Below are positions 5,900 to 9,244 of a DNA stretch of 9,244 nucleotides, piece by piece. The notes beneath the pieces were generated by a model. The model searched no databases, was not told where the DNA came from, and saw only the letters and a program-made list of their open reading frames with translations. This stretch comes from Methylophilaceae bacterium. Lineage in GTDB: Bacteria > Pseudomonadota > Gammaproteobacteria > Burkholderiales > Methylophilaceae. The position numbers and the translations under genes were made by a program. Location of the stretch: contig JADGRN010000047.1 in NCBI GenBank assembly GCA_017880825.1, positions 1 through 9,244 on the forward strand, written 5' to 3'. Each line of letters starts with the position of its first letter. Position 1 is the first letter of the stretch.

Positions 5900-6355
5900 A
5901 TGGAAAAGTTAACGACAATTCTGGAAACGGCCAAGCAGCGCGCATTAGAAAAGCATCTTCCCTATGCCGGCGCACTGACGCCAAAAGAAGCGCAACAAGT
6001 TTTGCAACTGACTTCTAACGCAAAATTAGTGGATGTGCGAAGCAGTGCCGAGATTGATCTGGTGGGCAGGATTCCGCTGGCAAGCCATATCGAATGGGCG
6101 TTTTATCCCGGCTGGACTGCCAATCCTGATTTCCTGACACACCTCAGCGTGCAAATCGATAAAGAGATGCTGGTCATGTTTATTTGCCGCACCGGCGGTC
6201 GTTCCCACCATGCGGCCGTGGCAGCCACGCAATTGGGCTATGCCGAGTGCTACAACGTGCTGGAAGGCTTCGAGGGGGAGGCCGAGCCACAGACTAAACA
6301 GCGCGGCAAAATTAACGGCTGGAAGGTTGCCGGCCTGCCTTGGACTAATAGTTAA
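5900..6355 (+). CDS. Single-domain rhodanese-like sulfurtransferase
   Basis: A 151-residue cytoplasmic protein with one rhodanese domain. Visible: a helical N-terminus ending in LTPKEAQQVL, the CH2A-like LVDVRSSAE segment (43-51), IPLASHIEWAFYPGW, and the active-site loop CRTGGRS at 96-102 with catalytic Cys96. After this comes the LGYAECYNVLEGFEGE ending of the domain. Proteins of this family carry persulfide sulfur on the cysteine; the acceptor here is unknown. An in-frame ATG also lies at 5888, but GGAG at 5890-5893 sits 6 nt before the ATG at 5900, so I prefer the latter. It is the first gene of a tight cluster with aroE and mtgA, and a role linked to them is not evident. Confidence 0.88.
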   Translation: MEKLTTILETAKQRALEKHLPYAGALTPKEAQQVLQLTSNAKLVDVRSSAEIDLVGRIPLASHIEWAFYPGWTANPDFLTHLSVQIDKEMLVMFICRTGGRSHHAAVAATQLGYAECYNVLEGFEGEAEPQTKQRGKINGWKVAGLPWTNS

Positions 6356-6357
6356 GC

Positions 6358-7185
6358 ATGGTCGATAGATATGCAGTGATTGGTAATCCTGTCGAGCACA
6401 GTAAATCGCCGCTGATTCATGCGGCGTTTGCACGCCAGACCGGTCAGGATATCGAGTACACACGTATTCTTGCCCCGCTTGATGGTTTTCAACAGACAGT
6501 CACAGATTTTTTCCGAAGGGGTGGGCGCGGCGCCAATGTCACCGTGCCATTCAAGTTCGAAGCATACGATCTTGCTGTCGCCAATGCTTCAGAGCGCGCT
6601 CACGATGCAGGTGCGGCGAACACGCTGATGTTTGAAGGCGGCAAGATAATCTGCGATAACACCGATGGTGTCGGGCTGGTGACGGATATCCAGAATAATC
6701 TCGGAATAGCCATACAAAATAAACGCGTCCTGCTGATAGGCGCGGGCGGCGCTGCAGGAGGCGTGCTGCATCCTATTTTTGAGCAACAACCGGCCATGCT
6801 GGTGATCGCCAATCGCACGCTGGACAAAGCCATGTCCATGAAAAAGAAAGTGGAAGAAAAAGGCGAATTCCGATTCGTATCGGTGGCGGCCAATGAATTC
6901 GATGAACTGGATGGCCAGTCCTTCGATATCGTCATTAACGCCACCTCCGCGGGGCTGACCGATAGCATCTTGCCTATCCCGCGGGGCATATTCGCCCCCG
7001 GCGCGTTGGCCTACGACATGATGTATGGGCGCGAAACGCCGTTCATGGCGTTCGCGCGCCAGCAAGGGGCAGAGGTTGTCGATGGCTTGGGCATGCTGGT
7101 CGAGCAGGCGGCGGTTTCTTTCAGCTTGTGGCGTGGGGTGCAGCCGGAGACCAAGCCTGTCATTGCCCAGCTCAGACATTTATGA
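6358..7185 (+). CDS. aroE: Shikimate dehydrogenase (NADP+)
   Basis: Reduces 3-dehydroshikimate to shikimate with NADPH in the chorismate pathway to aromatic amino acids and folate. The 275 residues are the usual AroE length. The N-terminal substrate domain shows YAVIGNPVEHSKSP (5-18), NVTVPFK with catalytic Lys66 (60-66) and DNTDG with catalytic Asp103 (100-104). The nucleotide-binding domain has the glycine-rich loop GAGGAAGG (128-135), ANRT after the second strand as in NADP-specific AroE, INATSAGL, and the C-terminal GLGMLVEQAA with its substrate-contacting glutamine. The ATG lies 2 nt after the rhodanese stop and has no clear Shine-Dalgarno sequence, so translation is probably coupled. 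Its stop overlaps the mtgA start. Confidence 0.97.
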   Translation: MVDRYAVIGNPVEHSKSPLIHAAFARQTGQDIEYTRILAPLDGFQQTVTDFFRRGGRGANVTVPFKFEAYDLAVANASERAHDAGAANTLMFEGGKIICDNTDGVGLVTDIQNNLGIAIQNKRVLLIGAGGAAGGVLHPIFEQQPAMLVIANRTLDKAMSMKKKVEEKGEFRFVSVAANEFDELDGQSFDIVINATSAGLTDSILPIPRGIFAPGALAYDMMYGRETPFMAFARQQGAEVVDGLGMLVEQAAVSFSLWRGVQPETKPVIAQLRHL

Positions 7186-7874
7186 ACTGGCGTCAAATCA
7201 TCTGGCGTGGGCTGCTCGCGCTGGTGGTGCTGGCGCTGCTGTACCAACTCTGGATATTCCTGCATATCTGCTGGTGGGTGGATCACAACCCATCCACTAG
7301 CGCATTCATGGCAGACCGGCTGCAGATTCTGCAGGAAGATAATCCTGACGCCGAGCTACGGCACAAATGGGTGCCCTATGCCAAAATATCAGCGAATCTC
7401 AAGCGCTCCGTGATTGCTGCAGAAGATTCCAAGTTTATCGACCATGAAGGTTTTGACTGGGAAGGCATACAGAAAGCTTACGAGAAGAATCTGAAGAAGG
7501 GCAAAATCGTTGCCGGTGGCTCCACCATCAGCCAGCAGCTGGCCAAAAACCTGTTTCTTTCCACCAAGCGCACACCTTGGCGCAAGCTGGAGGAGGCCAT
7601 GATCACGCTGATGCTGGAACAGATGATGACCAAGCGCCGTATTTTTGAGATTTATCTGAATATCATCGAGTGGGGTAATGGCATATTCGGTGCCGAGGCA
7701 GCAGCAAGGCGCTATTTTGGAGTCAGTGCCAGCGGACTTTTACCTTACCAAGCCGCAAAGCTGGCGGCGATGATTCCCAACCCCAGGTATTATGACAAGC
7801 ATCAAGCAGCGCGCGGCTTGGCGCGCAAAACCGATATTATTCTAGCGAGAATGAATTACGTTGAAGTACCGTAG
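7182..7874 (+). CDS. mtgA: Monofunctional biosynthetic peptidoglycan transglycosylase
   Basis: Polymerises lipid II into glycan strands at the periplasmic face of the inner membrane (family GT51), without a transpeptidase domain. The 230 residues comprise a short cytoplasmic N-terminus, one membrane anchor (about 7-33, leucine/valine-rich) and a GT51 domain. Visible motifs: AAEDSKFIDHEGFD with catalytic Glu81 (79-92), GGSTISQQLAKNLFL (112-126), RKLEEA and KRRIFEIYLN with the second active-site glutamate Glu156. The frame is open back to 7128, but the ATG at 7182 is chosen because it gives the normal MtgA N-terminus and forms the ATGA overlap with the aroE stop. The 62 bp after its stop hold no clear terminator before the convergent uvrA end, only a short CAATTAATTG palindrome. 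Confidence 0.96.
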   Translation: MNWRQIIWRGLLALVVLALLYQLWIFLHICWWVDHNPSTSAFMADRLQILQEDNPDAELRHKWVPYAKISANLKRSVIAAEDSKFIDHEGFDWEGIQKAYEKNLKKGKIVAGGSTISQQLAKNLFLSTKRTPWRKLEEAMITLMLEQMMTKRRIFEIYLNIIEWGNGIFGAEAAARRYFGVSASGLLPYQAAKLAAMIPNPRYYDKHQAARGLARKTDIILARMNYVEVP

Positions 7875-7936
7875 CAGTGCAATTAATTGGACGATCAGTG
7901 AATCATGAGACAAAGTATCGGCCAGCATCCTGCAAT

Positions 7937-9244
7937 TTATAGTTTCAGCATCGCTTTGAGATATTTCCCGGTGTAACTTCCATGGTTGTCGGCAACCTCT
8001 TCCGGAGTGCCCTCGGCGATAATGCTGCCGCCCCCGTCGCCGCCTTCCGGACCCAGATCAATCAGCCAGTCAGCGGTCTTGATGACGTCCAGATTGTGCT
8101 CAATGACGACGATGGTATTGCCGTGGTCACGCAGGCGATGCAACACATCCAGCAGTAATTGAATATCGGCAAAATGCAGGCCAGTGGTAGGCTCATCCAG
8201 AATATACAGGGTGCGGCCGGTATCACGTTTGGACAGCTCCAGCGCCAGCTTGACCCTTTGTGCTTCGCCGCCGGAAAGCGTGGTGGCGGATTGACCCAGC
8301 GTGATATAGCCCAGACCAACGTCGAGCAGGGTTTGCAGCTTGCGCCTTACCACCGGCACCGCATTGAAGAACTCATGCGCCTGCTCGACGGTCATTTCCA
8401 GCACTTCGCGGATGTTCTTGCCTTTGTAATGGATTTCCAGTGTTTCGCGGTTGTAGCGCTGACTCTTGCACACGTCACAAGGCACGTAAACGTCGGGCAG
8501 GAAGTGCATCTCCACGCGCAACACGCCGTCGCCCTGGCAGGCCTCGCAGCGTCCTCCCTTGACGTTAAATGAATATCTCCCTGGGCCATAGCCGCGGGCG
8601 CGTGACTCTGGTACGCCTGCAAACAGTTCGCGAATGGGAGTGAACAGGCCGGTGTAAGTCGCCGGGTTGGAGCGCGGCGTGCGGCCTATGGGGCTTTGAT
8701 CGACATCCACCACCTTGTCGAAAAATTCCAGACCGTCAATTTCTGCAAATGGCGCGGGCTCGGTGGAACTGCCATAAAGATGACGCGCAACCACGCGGAA
8801 CAGCGTGTCGTTAATCAGGGTGGATTTACCGGAGCCGGAAACGCCGGTGACACAGACGAACAGGCCGACCGGTAGATCGAGCGTGACATCTTTTAAATTA
8901 TTGCCACTGGCGTGGGTCATTTTTAGCCAGCGTTTAAGCTCAGGCGCGTGGCGTTTTTTGGGTACCGCTATGTGTTTTGCGCCGCTCAAGTACTGCCCGG
9001 TGAGTGAGTGCTCATTCGCCTGAATTTCCGTGGGCGTTCCTTCCGCCACAATCTGGCCGCCATGTTCACCGGCGCCGGGCCCGATATCCACCACGTAGTC
9101 AGCGGCCAGAATCGCGTCACGGTCATGCTCCACCACAATCACGGTATTGCCGATGTCGCGCAGGCGTTTCAGGGTTTCCAGCAGGCGGTCATTGTCGCGC
9201 TGGTGCAGGCCGATGGAAGGTTCGTCCAGCACGTACATCACCCC
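7937..9244 (-). CDS. uvrA: Excinuclease ABC subunit A, C-terminal part (cut by the right edge)
   Basis: Damage-recognition ATPase of UvrABC nucleotide excision repair, cytoplasmic, acting as a dimer with UvrB. The visible 435 residues are a little under half of a normal UvrA (about 940); the N-terminal part lies beyond the edge, so no start is present and the first in-frame GTG and ATG codons are internal. In order: Walker B and D-loop of the first ATPase ([17 protein letters not shown]), its H-loop VIVVEHD, Walker A of the second ATPase (GVSGSGKST, about 135-143 of the fragment), the zinc finger CEAC-x19-CDVC (about 233-259), the ABC signature LSGGEAQR (about 323-330), Walker [13 protein letters not shown] and the final H-loop VVIEHN. 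The reading frame is intact to the stop. Confidence 0.98.
   Translation of the reverse strand, partial: GVMYVLDEPSIGLHQRDNDRLLETLKRLRDIGNTVIVVEHDRDAILAADYVVDIGPGAGEHGGQIVAEGTPTEIQANEHSLTGQYLSGAKHIAVPKKRHAPELKRWLKMTHASGNNLKDVTLDLPVGLFVCVTGVSGSGKSTLINDTLFRVVARHLYGSSTEPAPFAEIDGLEFFDKVVDVDQSPIGRTPRSNPATYTGLFTPIRELFAGVPESRARGYGPGRYSFNVKGGRCEACQGDGVLRVEMHFLPDVYVPCDVCKSQRYNRETLEIHYKGKNIREVLEMTVEQAHEFFNAVPVVRRKLQTLLDVGLGYITLGQSATTLSGGEAQRVKLALELSKRDTGRTLYILDEPTTGLHFADIQLLLDVLHRLRDHGNTIVVIEHNLDVIKTADWLIDLGPEGGDGGGSIIAEGTPEEVADNHGSYTGKYLKAMLKL

Noticed and set aside
6589..7179. Open frame of 196 codons antisense to aroE
   Set aside because: It is fully contained in aroE, which has all catalytic motifs. 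The antisense product shows no domain or signal.
7128..7181. Upstream in-frame ATG for mtgA at 7128
   Set aside because: It would overlap aroE by 58 nt and add 18 atypical residues. The ATG at 7182 forms the classic ATGA coupling and the normal MtgA N-terminus.
7875..7936. Bidirectional terminator between mtgA and uvrA
   Set aside because: Only a short CAATTAATTG palindrome (7880-7889) is present, without a GC-rich stem or T-run.

Overview
The window looks like chromosomal core sequence from a betaproteobacterium. The NtrB/NtrC pair, the GlnA with its adenylylation tyrosine, the rhodanese-aroE-mtgA run and the roughly 50-55% GC by eye would fit the Nitrosomonadales/Gallionellales side of that class. 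The lineage is inferred from protein style and gene content; no search was run. All nine protein-coding genes look intact except uvrA, which runs off the right edge. I found no RNA gene, CRISPR array, transposase or prophage gene.

Left block (1-953): an untranslated stretch with a small hairpin, a compact REP-like doublet and an intrinsic terminator leads directly into cysC (APS kinase, + strand). cysC converges on ntrC, and a second REP-like doublet fills the gap between their stop codons.

Nitrogen block (954-5887, all genes on the - strand): in transcription order it holds glnA (glutamine synthetase), a small secreted DUF4124-type protein, ntrB (sensor kinase) and ntrC (sigma-54 activator). 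glnA has a textbook nitrogen-controlled promoter: a -24/-12 sigma-54 element with two NtrC-type dyads centred near -96 and -127, 31 bp apart. Terminator-like hairpins follow glnA and the DUF4124 gene. ntrB has its own candidate overlapping sigma-54/sigma-70 promoter, so ntrBC may be partly uncoupled from glnA. A third REP-like doublet, in the opposite arrangement, sits between ntrB and ntrC and appears to supply the ntrC ribosome binding site.

Right block (5888-9244): divergent from glnA is a tight + strand cluster of a single-domain rhodanese, aroE (shikimate dehydrogenase, 2-nt gap) and mtgA (monofunctional peptidoglycan glycosyltransferase, 4-nt ATGA overlap). It converges on uvrA (excinuclease subunit A, C-terminal 435 residues, - strand).

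The genes themselves are housekeeping, and I do not see a new defence, mobile or metabolic system. The most interesting signal is the family of three REP-like doublets. Their stems differ in sequence but keep pairing, and they touch the gene boundaries: the cysC stop codon and the ntrC ribosome binding site both lie inside copies.
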